Both the position numbers and the translations under genes were made by a program. This document shows positions 54,214 to 64,000 of a stretch of 64,000 nt of DNA, piece after piece. Under the pieces are notes generated by a model. The model saw only the letters and a list, made by a program, of their open reading frames with translations, had not been told where the DNA came from and made no database searches. This stretch comes from Nostoc linckia z4 (GTDB taxonomy: Bacteria; Cyanobacteriota; Cyanobacteriia; Cyanobacteriales; Nostocaceae): NCBI RefSeq assembly GCF_002608075.1, contig NZ_LAHA01000018.1:45483-109482 (forward strand). Reading direction: 5' to 3'. Every line of letters starts with the position of its first letter. Positions within the stretch are counted from its first letter, which is position 1.

Positions 54214-55578
54214 TCATCCCAATCTTTCTTGCAAACATTGGGCAATGCGTAGTGCTGCACCTGGTTTTCCCATGCGGCGCACTCCGTTTTCGGCAATTAT
54301 TTGCAAATTATCGGGATCTCTGAATAAGGACTGTACTATTTTTGCAACTTCCGCTGGCTGCTCAACTAAAATCAAAGATGAACCTAAAAGCCGACTTTGA
54401 GCTTGAGCGAAGCCAAGGTTATATTGAGGCCCTTTGCCGGGAATAGCGATCGCAGGTTTCCCTAAACCAATAAACTGTTCTGTAGCTGTACCCGCCATTG
54501 CGATCGCCACATCTCCTAAATGCAAACAGTCATTATAAGCTTGTTGTGTTAATACTAGATATGCATTTCTTTGCTTAAATGTCAATATATTTGGGTCTGG
54601 AAGTGAGATAGGACATTCTGATGCAGTTCGCCAACCTTGGGATTGTACCCTTTGAGATAAGATATTACAGTCTAGACCAGGGGCGATGGCAGCTAAAAAC
54701 ACCAAAGTGCCAGAGGTGTGGAAAGTAGAATTTCGCTGTTGCAAACTTGTCAGTAATGCAGACACAGCGATGGTGATGCTTTCCCAATTATTGTAGGCTT
54801 CTGGCGGACGGGAACCAGGCAAAAGAGTCACTACAAAAGGTCGCACAGTTTCCTGTTGGTGGCTAGCTACACTATAAAATTGTGAAGATGAGAATGTAGG
54901 TTCTAAACCATCCATCATCGGATTACCCAAACTCAAAGCCGGAATTGGCCATTGTTTTAATATTTCCGTTGTTAGCGCATCTCTGAGAAACACCGCCTGA
55001 CAACGGCGACGACTCATCAACCAACGTTCCCAAGGATGATACACTGAACCAGAAAAGTTTTCCCAACTTCCACCCTGGGATTTTTTTGGTAACAAGCCAA
55101 CTTCATCTCGCACGTGATATTCTGATTTTGCCGTACCAACAAAAGCATAATTAGCACCGCTCAAAGCCGCAAACAACAATGGCACAATATCTCCCACAGC
55201 TAAAATTGCTCTTTTGTTACCCAATTTTTTTTGAGAATTTACCCAGCGGCGAATTGCCTTCAATTGACTAAAGGTGAGTTGCAATAAACCACCGCGTACA
55301 TCCCGCGCCAATTGGCGTCCATCCATATAAATAAAGCCACCAGAAGGCATAGTGCGTACTGAACCGATGAGAGGAATATTCAGTTGTTCATAAGCACGTC
55401 CTTCACCCACCAGAGGTAAAGCAAATATTTCTGGTGGATTTGGTTGTCGCTGGAGTTCTTGCAAAATACGAACTGCAATTATATCTTCTCCATGTCCGTT
55501 ACTTAATACAAGTAATCGCAAACACGAACTTGCAGCTTGGGAATTAGAAGCTAAGGATAAGCGAGATGCATTACTCAT
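54214..55578 (-). CDS. lipid-A-disaccharide synthase-related glycosyltransferase
   Basis: A 454-residue GT-B-type protein related to LpxB: the N-terminal LVLSNGHGEDIIAVRIL, a mid-protein LSLGNPMMDGL and a C-terminal MAGTATEQFIGLGKPAIAIPGKGPQYNLGFAQAQ, the sugar-nucleotide site. Cyanobacteria carry this LpxB-related protein besides, or instead of, true LpxB; its acceptor is not established. No lpx genes are nearby. It is convergent with the NarL-type regulator and separated by repeat DNA. Confidence 0.8.
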   Translation of the reverse strand: MSNASRLSLASNSQAASSCLRLLVLSNGHGEDIIAVRILQELQRQPNPPEIFALPLVGEGRAYEQLNIPLIGSVRTMPSGGFIYMDGRQLARDVRGGLLQLTFSQLKAIRRWVNSQKKLGNKRAILAVGDIVPLLFAALSGANYAFVGTAKSEYHVRDEVGLLPKKSQGGSWENFSGSVYHPWERWLMSRRRCQAVFLRDALTTEILKQWPIPALSLGNPMMDGLEPTFSSSQFYSVASHQQETVRPFVVTLLPGSRPPEAYNNWESITIAVSALLTSLQQRNSTFHTSGTLVFLAAIAPGLDCNILSQRVQSQGWRTASECPISLPDPNILTFKQRNAYLVLTQQAYNDCLHLGDVAIAMAGTATEQFIGLGKPAIAIPGKGPQYNLGFAQAQSRLLGSSLILVEQPAEVAKIVQSLFRDPDNLQIIAENGVRRMGKPGAALRIAQCLQERLG

Positions 55579-56016
55579 AGGATTTTATAGTTGTACTGTG
55601 ACTATCCAGTAATGGTGATATCATGCCGTAAAATTATATTTTGATTATTCTGGAATTCACCGATTAATGCCTAGCCAATCTCACAGTGTATAGGAATTTG
55701 ATTTGGTATAAGGTAGGGTTGCAAAGCTTTGCGTACCTAAAAATTTATATTTTTCAACGGTTTTCACTAGTGGGAATCCTATTCTCGGTAACACAGCAAA
55801 GTTGCTGTGAAACAAAAAATCAAAATTAACTGTCTATGTGGGTAAGAGATATAAATAAGGAATTTTGCAAAGTAATTTGTAGTTAGTATTATCCTTACTA
55901 CTTTACTTGAGTTGAATTAATACTAAATTCCTAAAGGATGTATTGTTTGAAATTGTTCAAACAGTCTTTTAGTCAACATTTATAATCCCAACTCTCAGTT
56001 AATTAAGTTAAATATT
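55579..56016. other. intergenic region, 438 bp
   Basis: AT-rich, between the divergent LpxB-related and Omp85 genes. A small hairpin, CACAGCAAAGTTGCTGTG (55794-55811), is present; no repeat element or gene. Promoters for both genes must lie here but were not clear. Confidence 0.45.
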
Positions 56017-58110
56017 ATGAAAATTTCTACTACGGCAATTTTGACTTTAGCAACTTTAGCTGCTGGCAATGTTACTCAGCAAGCCACAGCTGCATCTGCT
56101 AAAACTGTGACTCCAACTGCAAAACCTGATAATTTGGTAGTGCCAGTAATTGAAGAAACTCCCACACGAATAGAAACAATTGCTTCTCCAGAAACTATAG
56201 TTGCACAACAATTTTCCCAAAATCCCCTGCCAGGAACTACAACTGCAAATAAAAATTCCCCAGTCATTTTAAAACCACCAGCCACACTCATACAAAACCA
56301 ACCAAACAAGGTTAACTCCTCTGAAACACCATTTGCAATTCCCTCGTCTCCCTCTCTCCAAACCCCTGTAATTAACAATGATTTAGTGGTGACGGCCACA
56401 AATGTACAAATAGTGGGGGCGAATCAAGAATTGCAAGAAATAATTCGCAAAGTAATTAAAACTCAGACTGGTGGAGAAACTAGTCAAAGCCAGTTACAAA
56501 AAGATGTGACGGCGATTTTGGATACAGGTTTATTTAGTAATGCCACTGTGAATAGTCAAAGTACATCTACTGGGTTGAATGTAGTTTATCAGGTGCAACC
56601 GGTAATCGTGCGATCGCTGCAATTATCTGGGGCAAAAGTCCTGACTTACCAAGTCGCCCAACAGCGTTTGCAATCTCAAATTGGTAGCGCTATCAGTCCG
56701 GCTGCACTCGAACAAGCAGTGACACAAATTAACAAGTGGTACGCTGACAATGGTTATAACTTAGCACGGGTGCTATCAATTAAACCCAGTCCTCAAGGAA
56801 TTCTCACCTTGAATGTTGCTGAAGGCTTGGTGGGGGATATCAAGTTTCGCTTTGTTGGTGACGACGGTAAAACCGTAGATAGTAAAGGTAATCCCGTGGG
56901 AGGACGCACCAAACCAGATTTTCTCCAACAGCAACTCAAGCTAAAACCCGGTGAAGTTTTCCGAGAAAATGTAGTTAAACAAGACATCCAACAGCTATAC
57001 GCCACCGGCTTATTTCAAAGTGTAAATGTTGCTTTGGAAGGAGACGCCACAAAAGTTGATGTGGTTTATCAACTCAAAGAAACTGGGGCCCGTGGCGTGA
57101 ATTTGGGTGGTAGTTACAACGCCGAACAAGGATTGATAGGTACAATCAGCTATCAAGACCGCAATGTCGGTGGCGCTAACGATACTTTAGCGTTGAATGT
57201 TGGCGTTAGTAGCCGGGACTTACAGTTTAATAGTAAATTTATTAGTCCTTACCGAGCAACTAACCCCGATCGCTTGGGTTACACTGTGAATGTTTTCCGC
57301 AATGGCGAACTTTCTCAAACCTTTGACGATGAAATTAAGTTAGCCAACGGCGATAAAGTCCAAGAAGGTCACATTGGTGGTGGCATCAGTTTACAACAAC
57401 CAATAGACGGCTGGAATACCTCATTAGGACTGAATTATAACCGCACTACTATCCGCGATCGCCAAGGTAATGTTACCCCAACAGATGCCCAGGGCAATCC
57501 TTTATCCTTCAGCGGTACTGGTGTGGATGACCTAACCACCGTATCCTTCACCGCCACCAAAGACCAACGAGATAACCCTCTTAATCCTACTAAAGGTTCC
57601 GTATTGAGTTTGAGTACAGAACAATCTGTGCCCATTGGTCAAGGTAATATTTCTCTCAATCGCCTCAAAGCCAATTACAGCCAATATTTACCAGTTCAAT
57701 TATTTAGCAGCAAACAGCCACAAGTATTTGCAGTCAATGTCCAAGCTGGTACTGTCATTGGCGACTTACCCCCCTACGAAAGCTTTAACTTGGGTGGTTC
57801 TAACTCAGTGCGGGGTTATGACTCCGGAGAAGTTGGTAGCGGTCGCAGTTATGTCTTAGCTTCGGCGGAATATCGCTTCCCGGTTTTACCAATCGTCGGT
57901 GGTGTATTGTTCGCTGACTTCGCCTCCGACTTGGGTTCCGGTGATACTGTATTGGGAAATCCGGCTGGTGTGCGAGACAAACCAGGTTTGGGTTTTGGTT
58001 ATGGCGCTGGAGTACGAATTGATTCACCTTTGGGCTTAATTCGCGCTGATTATGGTTTTAATGACCAAGGAGAAAGCCAATTACATTTAGGTATTGGACA
58101 ACGGTTTTAA
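56017..58110 (+). CDS. Omp85/BamA-family outer membrane protein
   Basis: 697 residues. Signal peptide MKISTTAILTLATLAAGN, then a Thr/Pro-rich spacer (about 25-125). Three POTRA domains follow at about 130-360: LQEIIRKVIKTQTG, VIVRSLQLSGAKVL, and EGLVGDIKFRFVGDDGK with VFRENVVKQDIQQLYATGLF. A D15-type 16-strand barrel covers about 370-697, with the NLGGSNSVRGYDSGEVGSGR lid loop and a terminal Phe. It inserts outer membrane proteins, as BamA or the cyanobacterial Toc75 relatives do. It stands alone. Confidence 0.9.
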   Translation: MKISTTAILTLATLAAGNVTQQATAASAKTVTPTAKPDNLVVPVIEETPTRIETIASPETIVAQQFSQNPLPGTTTANKNSPVILKPPATLIQNQPNKVNSSETPFAIPSSPSLQTPVINNDLVVTATNVQIVGANQELQEIIRKVIKTQTGGETSQSQLQKDVTAILDTGLFSNATVNSQSTSTGLNVVYQVQPVIVRSLQLSGAKVLTYQVAQQRLQSQIGSAISPAALEQAVTQINKWYADNGYNLARVLSIKPSPQGILTLNVAEGLVGDIKFRFVGDDGKTVDSKGNPVGGRTKPDFLQQQLKLKPGEVFRENVVKQDIQQLYATGLFQSVNVALEGDATKVDVVYQLKETGARGVNLGGSYNAEQGLIGTISYQDRNVGGANDTLALNVGVSSRDLQFNSKFISPYRATNPDRLGYTVNVFRNGELSQTFDDEIKLANGDKVQEGHIGGGISLQQPIDGWNTSLGLNYNRTTIRDRQGNVTPTDAQGNPLSFSGTGVDDLTTVSFTATKDQRDNPLNPTKGSVLSLSTEQSVPIGQGNISLNRLKANYSQYLPVQLFSSKQPQVFAVNVQAGTVIGDLPPYESFNLGGSNSVRGYDSGEVGSGRSYVLASAEYRFPVLPIVGGVLFADFASDLGSGDTVLGNPAGVRDKPGLGFGYGAGVRIDSPLGLIRADYGFNDQGESQLHLGIGQRF

Positions 58111-58438
58111 GAAGAAGAATTCAGAATTCAGAACTCAGAACTCAGAATTCTGAATTAGATAAAACTTAGAGGATGTTTGAAAAGTCATGAGTGATGTGCC
58201 AAATATTTTTACCCCACCCTAACCCTCCCCTTATAAAGGGGAGCCACTGCGTTGGACGGGTTCCCCGGCTTGAAGCAAGTGGCGGGAGGGAACCGGATTT
58301 TTCTTGTTTCCCCCCTTGATAAGGGGGGACTAAGGGGGGTAACAACGTAATTAAAATCACAGCTAATTACCTTTCAAACAACCTCTTACACAAGTACTAT
58401 TTATTTCATCATGATTTAGGTTTGCTATATGCTTGCGA
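58111..58438. repeat. dispersed repeats, including a 131-bp G/C-rich element (58211-58341)
   Basis: First a GAATTCAG heptamer stretch (58122-58150). Then an element with two hairpins: CTCCCCTTATAAAGGGGAG, and CCCCCCTTGATAAGGGGGG followed by ACTAAGGGGGG. This G/C-rich block is a very common intergenic repeat in filamentous cyanobacteria. No gene. Confidence 0.65.
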
Positions 58439-59176
58439 TCAACGCTGGAATTTTTCTAAGTTAAAGCTTGTGAATCCAGATATATTGAAATGACGAATAC
58501 CCCGAAGCAATAAAGTAGGATTTACAAGCCATTGTACTGCCAAAAAAAACTCTGTTCCACTTTCTATATATCGTGGAATACTGATTGATACACTATCTTG
58601 CAAATGCAAAGTCAGATAATTTTTATTTAAATCTTCTAGTTGTATCCATGCAGTTGGGACTGCTGGTGATACTATAAAATCAGGGGTCATTTTGGTGATT
58701 ACTCCTTGCCAACCACTTAATTGATTTGCAGCAGGTAGAGGAGATTCATTAACTATACTGTCCAAATGTTCAGAAATTATCAAAATATCTAAAGTATTAT
58801 TTTCGTTATATCTAGCAACTGCACTTCTACGCCTGTCTTGATGCTTAAAACCAGTTTCAAAAAAGAATATCGAACCAGGTTTTACTTCTGAAGAACCCCA
58901 GGAAAAGCTATCATTAAAATGAAGGGATCTGATGTGAGGTTTGAGATGCGGCCCATAGGTTTCTAATTTGTTTGTTCCATCAACATAGGTAGAATAATTC
59001 TGATGATTCATTTGACTGCCATCGCTGTTTAAATGGAAGCTTCTAACACATTGATGAAACTTAATTAATTGGCCTTCCAAGTTATAAACGTTCCAGGTTC
59101 CGTGCCAGTCTCCGATATGAGTGCAAAAATTCTCCCAGTTGATAAGTTGGGCATTTGTGATGATTTCTGAATTCAT
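58439..59176 (-). CDS. DUF3598 family protein
   Basis: 245 residues from ATG 59176; a start at 59230 would add 18 residues of no family likeness. The WENFCTHIGDWHGTWNVYN start, the repeated short strands and the SGWQGVITKMTPDF segment identify DUF3598, a calycin-like beta-barrel family of cyanobacteria related in fold to the bilin lyases CpcS/CpcT. It probably binds a small hydrophobic ligand or pigment. No phycobiliprotein gene is adjacent, and the role is not established. Confidence 0.75.
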   Translation of the reverse strand: MNSEIITNAQLINWENFCTHIGDWHGTWNVYNLEGQLIKFHQCVRSFHLNSDGSQMNHQNYSTYVDGTNKLETYGPHLKPHIRSLHFNDSFSWGSSEVKPGSIFFFETGFKHQDRRRSAVARYNENNTLDILIISEHLDSIVNESPLPAANQLSGWQGVITKMTPDFIVSPAVPTAWIQLEDLNKNYLTLHLQDSVSISIPRYIESGTEFFLAVQWLVNPTLLLRGIRHFNISGFTSFNLEKFQR

Positions 59177-59586
59177 TGCCAGGTGTTGTTTAGATGATTT
59201 TTTGCTATAGACACGAATAATAATATACAAATTTGAAATTTTAAATTATATGTAAAAATTATCAGTAGTGCAGATTGAATTGCTGTTTAGGCTTGTAGCA
59301 ATTACCTTGTCAAGTAGTAATTCCCCCTAAAATCCCAAAGATAAAGCACAGCTGGAGTCTGTTTTCTGCTGCAAGATTTCTTGACTATCGCGCTATCCTA
59401 TGAAGAAGATAAAATTGTTGCGATCGCTGGGGAGGTTTTTCCCACCAAGGGAATTCCCAAAAGGAAATCATCCCATAGATAGACGGGCAAAAACCGCGTC
59501 ATCCTAAAAATATGCGAAAATTTGGGGAAATATCTTAAAAATCAGGACTAGCTAGTTATCTGCTCACTCAAGACTCAGGACTTTCT
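59177..59586. other. intergenic region, 410 bp
   Basis: Between divergent genes. Around 59425-59480 there is a block GGGGAGGTTTTTCCCACC and GGGAATTCCC that folds, perhaps a remnant of a family-1 end. Otherwise nothing recognisable. Confidence 0.4.
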
Positions 59587-61194
59587 ATGTTAGCAGGCAC
59601 AATTTTACAAGATGGAAAATATACCCTAATCCAAGAAATAGGGCGTGGAGGCTTTGGCATTACGTACAAAGCTAAGCATCACTACTTGGGTCAGGAGGTG
59701 GTGATGAAAACCATCAATGAACGGCTGCGACAACATCCTGATTTTGCCAAATTCGAGCGCCAATTCCAAGATGAAGCCAGACGATTAGCTACTTGCATCC
59801 ATCCAAATATAGTCCGAGTCAGCGATTTTTTTGTGGAAGCTGGGTTGCCTTACATGGTGATGGAATACATTCCTGGGGAAACTTTGGGCGATGCATTTGT
59901 GTTACCAGGAATACCTTTACCGGAAGCCACAGCCATTCATTATATCCAGCAAATCGGTGCGGCCTTGCAGGTGGTACACAATAACGGTTTGCTGCACCGG
60001 GATGTGAAACCAGACAACATCATCCTGCGCCAAGGAACCCAGGAAGTGGTGTTGATTGATTTTGGCATTGCTAGGGAATTTAATGGTGGAGTTAGACAGA
60101 CTCACACAGGTTTGGTTTCAGAGGGTTATTCTCCCATTGAGCAGTACCTAACCCAAGCACCGCGCACACCCGCCACAGACGTTTATGGTTTAGCCGCAAC
60201 CTTGTATGCCCTGTTGACAGCTCAAGTTCCCATGCCAGCATTATTGCGCGATCGCGAGCAAATGGCATCCCCCCGCGAACTACAACCACATTTAAGTGCA
60301 GCTGTCAACCAAGCAGTAATGCGCGGTATGGCTGTAGAATCTCGTTTTCGTCCCGCCACCGTTGCCGAGTGGCTGCAATTGCTACCGGGGAGTGGAGTCA
60401 ATATCACACCCCAAGTTTTACCCACCTCGGCGGTGCAGACTATTAATTTATCTGCACAGCAGGCGGAAACTCTCATTGGCAAAAATCTCAAGAAACCCAA
60501 GCCCCAGAAAACTCCACACCTTCAAAAACAGCAGTCATCTAAAATATTTCTTGGTATTGGTATAGCTGTAGTTGCCGCCACAAGTGGATTTGCCATCACT
60601 AAAATGTTACCCAAATCTCAGCCGCAGCCAACCGCCAAACCACTTTTTCAACAGCCGACTCAAGAACCAGCCGCCAAAGTACCGAATTCAAGCGATACAT
60701 CTTCCTCTACGTCTCCAGAAACCAACACCACCTCAAAAACTGAATCTGCACGCACCTCCAATTTCCGGCAACGTCGGCGCATTCGTCCTTCTTCTCAAGA
60801 AGAATCTTCTAGCAACAGTGCCACAACAGAATTACAACGCAATAATTCCCAACAATCAGCACCTCCCCCCTCACCTTCCGTTGCTCCCACACCGACGCTA
60901 GTGGAAAAATTACGGGCAATTCGCTCATCTCGTAATGCTTCACCACCAACATCACCGAATAAAAACTCACCCACCTCTAATCAAAATCCTGTTACTCCTA
61001 AACCCATAACTCCTGCCAATTCTGTGGTAATACCATCAGAAACACTACCACGAGACTTCAGACCCCCAACCTCAGATCCTTCTGCTGTGGTAGTACCTAC
61101 ATTAGAAAAGCAAAATTCATCGGCTGAGAGTCAAACACCAAAAGACCAGAAATTAGAAAAAGAAACGCTAGATAATAATGGCAATGAGCAATAA
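59587..61194 (+). CDS. eukaryotic-type serine/threonine protein kinase, membrane-anchored
   Basis: 535 residues. The kinase domain covers about 10-270: glycine loop [11 protein letters not shown], Lys41 in VVMKT, catalytic HRDVKPDN (Asp139) and DFG at 158-160. All are intact, so activity is expected. A membrane helix follows at about 322-342 ([18 protein letters not shown]). The outer part, about 190 residues, is Ser/Pro/Thr/Asn-rich and probably disordered, without PASTA or WD repeats. Cyanobacterial genomes carry many such kinases; the signal and targets are unknown. There is no adjacent phosphatase of the PP2C type. Confidence 0.88.
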   Translation: MLAGTILQDGKYTLIQEIGRGGFGITYKAKHHYLGQEVVMKTINERLRQHPDFAKFERQFQDEARRLATCIHPNIVRVSDFFVEAGLPYMVMEYIPGETLGDAFVLPGIPLPEATAIHYIQQIGAALQVVHNNGLLHRDVKPDNIILRQGTQEVVLIDFGIAREFNGGVRQTHTGLVSEGYSPIEQYLTQAPRTPATDVYGLAATLYALLTAQVPMPALLRDREQMASPRELQPHLSAAVNQAVMRGMAVESRFRPATVAEWLQLLPGSGVNITPQVLPTSAVQTINLSAQQAETLIGKNLKKPKPQKTPHLQKQQSSKIFLGIGIAVVAATSGFAITKMLPKSQPQPTAKPLFQQPTQEPAAKVPNSSDTSSSTSPETNTTSKTESARTSNFRQRRRIRPSSQEESSSNSATTELQRNNSQQSAPPPSPSVAPTPTLVEKLRAIRSSRNASPPTSPNKNSPTSNQNPVTPKPITPANSVVIPSETLPRDFRPPTSDPSAVVVPTLEKQNSSAESQTPKDQKLEKETLDNNGNEQ

Positions 61195-61610
61195 ACTTGC
61201 AACTTTATTGCTAATAACTAAATGTCTTGAATTTTGAATTCCTAATCTTAACTCAATACGCTTCAGTTAAGGTTTTTTGATTAAAATTCTCAATTCTAAA
61301 GACGCTATAAATCGCCGTCTCTACAAAAATCATTCCTTCGTAGAGACACGGATTTATCGTATGTGTTGCCTTAACCGAACAATATTGAATCTTAACTGGT
61401 TCATAATTTTCCTTAAATATTGAACAACTATCTTGTGAAGCATTGATTAAAATTTTCTGCACTAATTTGTGTAGACATTAAGCATTTTGTCGCCCAATAC
61501 TACTCAGGTTTCTGTAGGCAATCTTTTTGCATTAGTTGAGCTTACAGATAAATAAATGCTGCGTAGCGTAGGCATCGCTCGTAGCTTGCAATACTTAAGG
61601 AGTAGTGGAT
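61195..61610. other. intergenic region, 416 bp, with a GTCTCTAC foldback
   Basis: A 51-bp foldback at 61307-61357 pairs ATAAATCGCCGTCTCTAC with GTAGAGACACGGATTTAT, related to the hairpin at 28528. CTCAATACG near 61254 and CGAACAATATTGAATCTTA near 61375 look like ends of the repeat seen at 20325. GCGTAGCGTAGGCATCGCTC lies just before the next gene. Confidence 0.55.
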
Positions 61611-64000
61611 ATGGCTGATACAAACAGCAGCGCCAGAAATGTCATTATTTTTGTTGCAGATGGATTGCGTAATGGTTCTGTAAATCCCATTGATACCCCG
61701 ACTTTATATAGCATCCGCCAGCAGGGAGTTAATTTTACCAACAGTCATTCGCTATTTCCGACTTTTACCACACCAAATGCTTCTGCGATCGCCACTGGAC
61801 ATTATCTCGGCGATACAGGTGACTTTAGCAACACTATCTATACTGGTTTTCCTACCCCCAATGCTAGTGGTAGTGTGACGCCATTCATCGAAAATGATGC
61901 GGTTCTGGGAGATATTGACGAAAAATTTCCTGGCAATAACTTTCTTGATGAAGAATCACTACTGTCCTACGCACGGGAGCAAGGTTTCAACACCGCAGCA
62001 ATTGGGAAGCTAGGGCCAGTTGCCATTCAAGATGTCACCCAAGTGAATCGAGAAGGCGGTACGGCTGGAAGTATTCCCATCCCAGAGACTGTAATCATTG
62101 ACGATCGCACTGGTGCAGCAGCTAATCCCACAACAGGTTCGCCTCAAGCTGTACCACTCGATCCTGATATCGTAGCTCGTTTACAAGCAGCGGGACTACC
62201 TACCACAACTCCAGGTAGAGGAGCAAATGGTAATTCTGGCAATAACACAACTCCGGGAACTACAGTTGCCAATGTTGACCAACAACAATTTTTTATCGAT
62301 GCCACCACCAAGGCAGTTCTCCCGAAGTTTCAAGAAGAAGATAAACCATTTGTATTGGTCTACTGGTCAAGAGACCCTGATGGAACTCAACACAATCAAG
62401 GTGATAGCTTAAACAGTTTGACACCAGGCATCAATGGTGATACTTCCAAAGCTGGGGTTAAGGATGCTGACAATAACTTAAAACAGCTTCTTGATTACCT
62501 CAAAAGTACGGGTTTGGACAAGACTACTGATGTCTTCATTACTTCTGACCACGGTTTTTCCACCATCAGCAAACAAGTTATTGATAATCAAGGCACAACA
62601 ACCAATAGTTATGCCGCAACTCAAACCTATGCTGGCGTCAATCCTGGGTTTCTACCACCGGGATTTGTTGCCATTGATTTGGCTCACGATTTAGGTCTAC
62701 CTCTATACGACCCTGATAAAAATACAATCGCTCCTCTAGATATCAGTAACATTCAGTATGCTGTTGTTGATGCAACACAAGGTCAACGTCCCACAGCCGG
62801 GAATGGTGTAATTGGCGGTAGCGGTCAAGTAATTAATGGCAAACTCGACTCAGGTACAAAAATCGTTGTCGCTGCTAATGGTGGTTCGGATCTGATTTAT
62901 TTGCCAAAGGGTAATGCTGACTTAGCAAAACAGGTAGTAAATTTGCTCTCACAAAAGGACTATATTAGCGGTATTTTCGTAGATAATGCCTATGGAAACA
63001 TTCCAGGTGCTTTACCGCTAAGTGCCATCGGACTAAAAGGTGATGCTCAAACCCCCACTCCCACAATTGTCATCAATTTCAAAACCTTTAGCACCGACCC
63101 AAATAACCCAAACAACCCTCAAACTGAGGTAGAAATTGCTGACACCAGCCTACAACAGGGACAGGGGATGCATGGCAGTTTTGGTCGGGGTGATACCTTG
63201 AATAACATGTTGGCTATTGGCCCAGACTTCAAATCAAGTTATGTAGATTATGCACCTGTCAGTAATGCCGACGTAGCACCGACCCTTGCTCAGATTTTGG
63301 GTTTGGATATTCCTAGTAACGGTAATTTGAAAGGTCGCGTCATTACAGAGGCACTAGTGGGAGGGCCTGATTCAGTTGCGTTCACCCAAGGAACTTTGAC
63401 TTCACAAGCAGCTACTAATGGTGAAACAACAATTCTGAATTACCAAAGTGTAGGCAATACTCAGTACTTTACAGCAGCCGGATTTGGCGATCGCACTGTT
63501 GGACTAAATACATTAGATGTCGATTTTGGTTCTACAAGTAGTGATGATGTCATCCTCAAGTCCAAGGAAATCTTATTTACAGGTGATGGTGCAGACTTTG
63601 TAGAAAGCACTAAAGGTAATACAATCCAAACTGGAAGCGGCGAAGATACGGTGTTAGTTAACAGTGACTCTTCAGTATCCGCAGGGGACGGTGATGATAG
63701 TATCTTTATTGGTCAAAATACTGCTGCTGACAATACTAGCGCCGATGGTGGCAATGGTGATGACCAAATTACTGTAATTGAAGCCAATGGTAACAATAAC
63801 CTATTTGGCGGTGCTGGTGCTGACACCCTCACAGTAATTGAAGGTTCGCATCAATTATCCTTTGGCGGTTCAGGTAACGACACCCTCAAAAGTAATGGTA
63901 GCAATAACCGCCTGTATGGTGGTTCTGGAGATGACAAACTCTTCTCCAGCGTCAATGACTCCTTGTTTGGCGGCGATGGCGATGATGTGCTGTTTGCCGG
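61611..64000 (+). CDS. type I phosphodiesterase/alkaline-phosphatase-fold protein with RTX repeats, 3' end outside window
   Basis: The frame is open from ATG 61611 (TAAGGAG at 61596-61602) to the window end, so at least 796 residues are present. Residues about 8-560 have the phosphodiesterase/nucleotide pyrophosphatase fold: [11 protein letters not shown] (first metal Asp), [17 protein letters not shown] (nucleophile Thr/Ser region) and [12 protein letters not shown] (metal Asp-His). From about residue 660, glycine/aspartate-rich nonapeptides ([32 protein letters not shown]) form a Ca2+-binding RTX region. RTX proteins without a signal peptide usually leave through a type I secretion system using a C-terminal signal, here not visible. 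Its likely role is extracellular phosphate release. Confidence 0.85.
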   Translation, partial: MADTNSSARNVIIFVADGLRNGSVNPIDTPTLYSIRQQGVNFTNSHSLFPTFTTPNASAIATGHYLGDTGDFSNTIYTGFPTPNASGSVTPFIENDAVLGDIDEKFPGNNFLDEESLLSYAREQGFNTAAIGKLGPVAIQDVTQVNREGGTAGSIPIPETVIIDDRTGAAANPTTGSPQAVPLDPDIVARLQAAGLPTTTPGRGANGNSGNNTTPGTTVANVDQQQFFIDATTKAVLPKFQEEDKPFVLVYWSRDPDGTQHNQGDSLNSLTPGINGDTSKAGVKDADNNLKQLLDYLKSTGLDKTTDVFITSDHGFSTISKQVIDNQGTTTNSYAATQTYAGVNPGFLPPGFVAIDLAHDLGLPLYDPDKNTIAPLDISNIQYAVVDATQGQRPTAGNGVIGGSGQVINGKLDSGTKIVVAANGGSDLIYLPKGNADLAKQVVNLLSQKDYISGIFVDNAYGNIPGALPLSAIGLKGDAQTPTPTIVINFKTFSTDPNNPNNPQTEVEIADTSLQQGQGMHGSFGRGDTLNNMLAIGPDFKSSYVDYAPVSNADVAPTLAQILGLDIPSNGNLKGRVITEALVGGPDSVAFTQGTLTSQAATNGETTILNYQSVGNTQYFTAAGFGDRTVGLNTLDVDFGSTSSDDVILKSKEILFTGDGADFVESTKGNTIQTGSGEDTVLVNSDSSVSAGDGDDSIFIGQNTAADNTSADGGNGDDQITVIEANGNNNLFGGAGADTLTVIEGSHQLSFGGSGNDTLKSNGSNNRLYGGSGDDKLFSSVNDSLFGGDGDDVLFA

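Overview
The window looks like chromosomal DNA of a filamentous, probably nostocalean, cyanobacterium. The palindrome GCGATCGC (HIP1) recurs throughout. Cyanobacterial families are present: Ycf51, DUF2358, DUF3598, LL-diaminopimelate aminotransferase, bilin-type GAF kinases and an Omp85 protein. The intergenic DNA is dense in short repeats (GAATTCAG-type heptamers, purine-rich foldback elements and small hairpins) typical of large Nostocales genomes. No phage, plasmid or CRISPR region was seen.

Layout. 0-7 kb: a 5'-cut O-antigen-ligase-like membrane protein carrying an in-frame intergenic-type insert, an exported caspase-like protein next to an exported TPR-CHAT protein, and Ycf51. 7-15 kb: an IS200/IS605-like relic, an alcohol dehydrogenase/aminotransferase pair, and an arsenic cluster (arsR, MIP channel, arsI, arsC). 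15-25 kb: an ArsA/GET3 ATPase, a large multi-GAF photoreceptor-type kinase, dnaN, dapL and a Uma2 nuclease. 25-30 kb: a fluoride-response unit, in which a crcB-type fluoride riboswitch precedes a cation/proton antiporter and a CLC-F-type fluoride antiporter on the minus strand, with an MFS permease upstream. 30-38 kb: an unusual RCK-pore-RCK channel, htpX, rtcB, a coupled methyltransferase/HAD pair, tRNA-Ala(CGC) and a 21-bp minisatellite. 38-44 kb: an AAA ATPase overlapping a TPR protein (possible conflict or signalling pair), a two-domain sulfurtransferase and a CmcJ-like oxygenase. 44.5-48.8 kb: a 4.3-kb region with no convincing protein gene. 48.8-54 kb: four two-component proteins. 54-64 kb: an LpxB-related protein, Omp85, DUF3598, a Ser/Thr kinase and a phosphodiesterase/phosphatase with RTX repeats that runs off the end.

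The most striking unexplained structure is at 45.1-47.5 kb. At least six related units of about 95-112 nt are read on the minus strand. Each has a conserved 5' block around CCTATAGGAAGATGA and a Rho-independent-type hairpin with a T-run. The hairpin sequences differ between units but keep their pairing, and two pairs work only as G-U on the minus strand. I read this as an array of paralogous small RNAs. The fluoride riboswitch operon is the best-supported regulatory system. At least two families of miniature inverted-repeat elements (about 100-160 bp) are scattered through the window.
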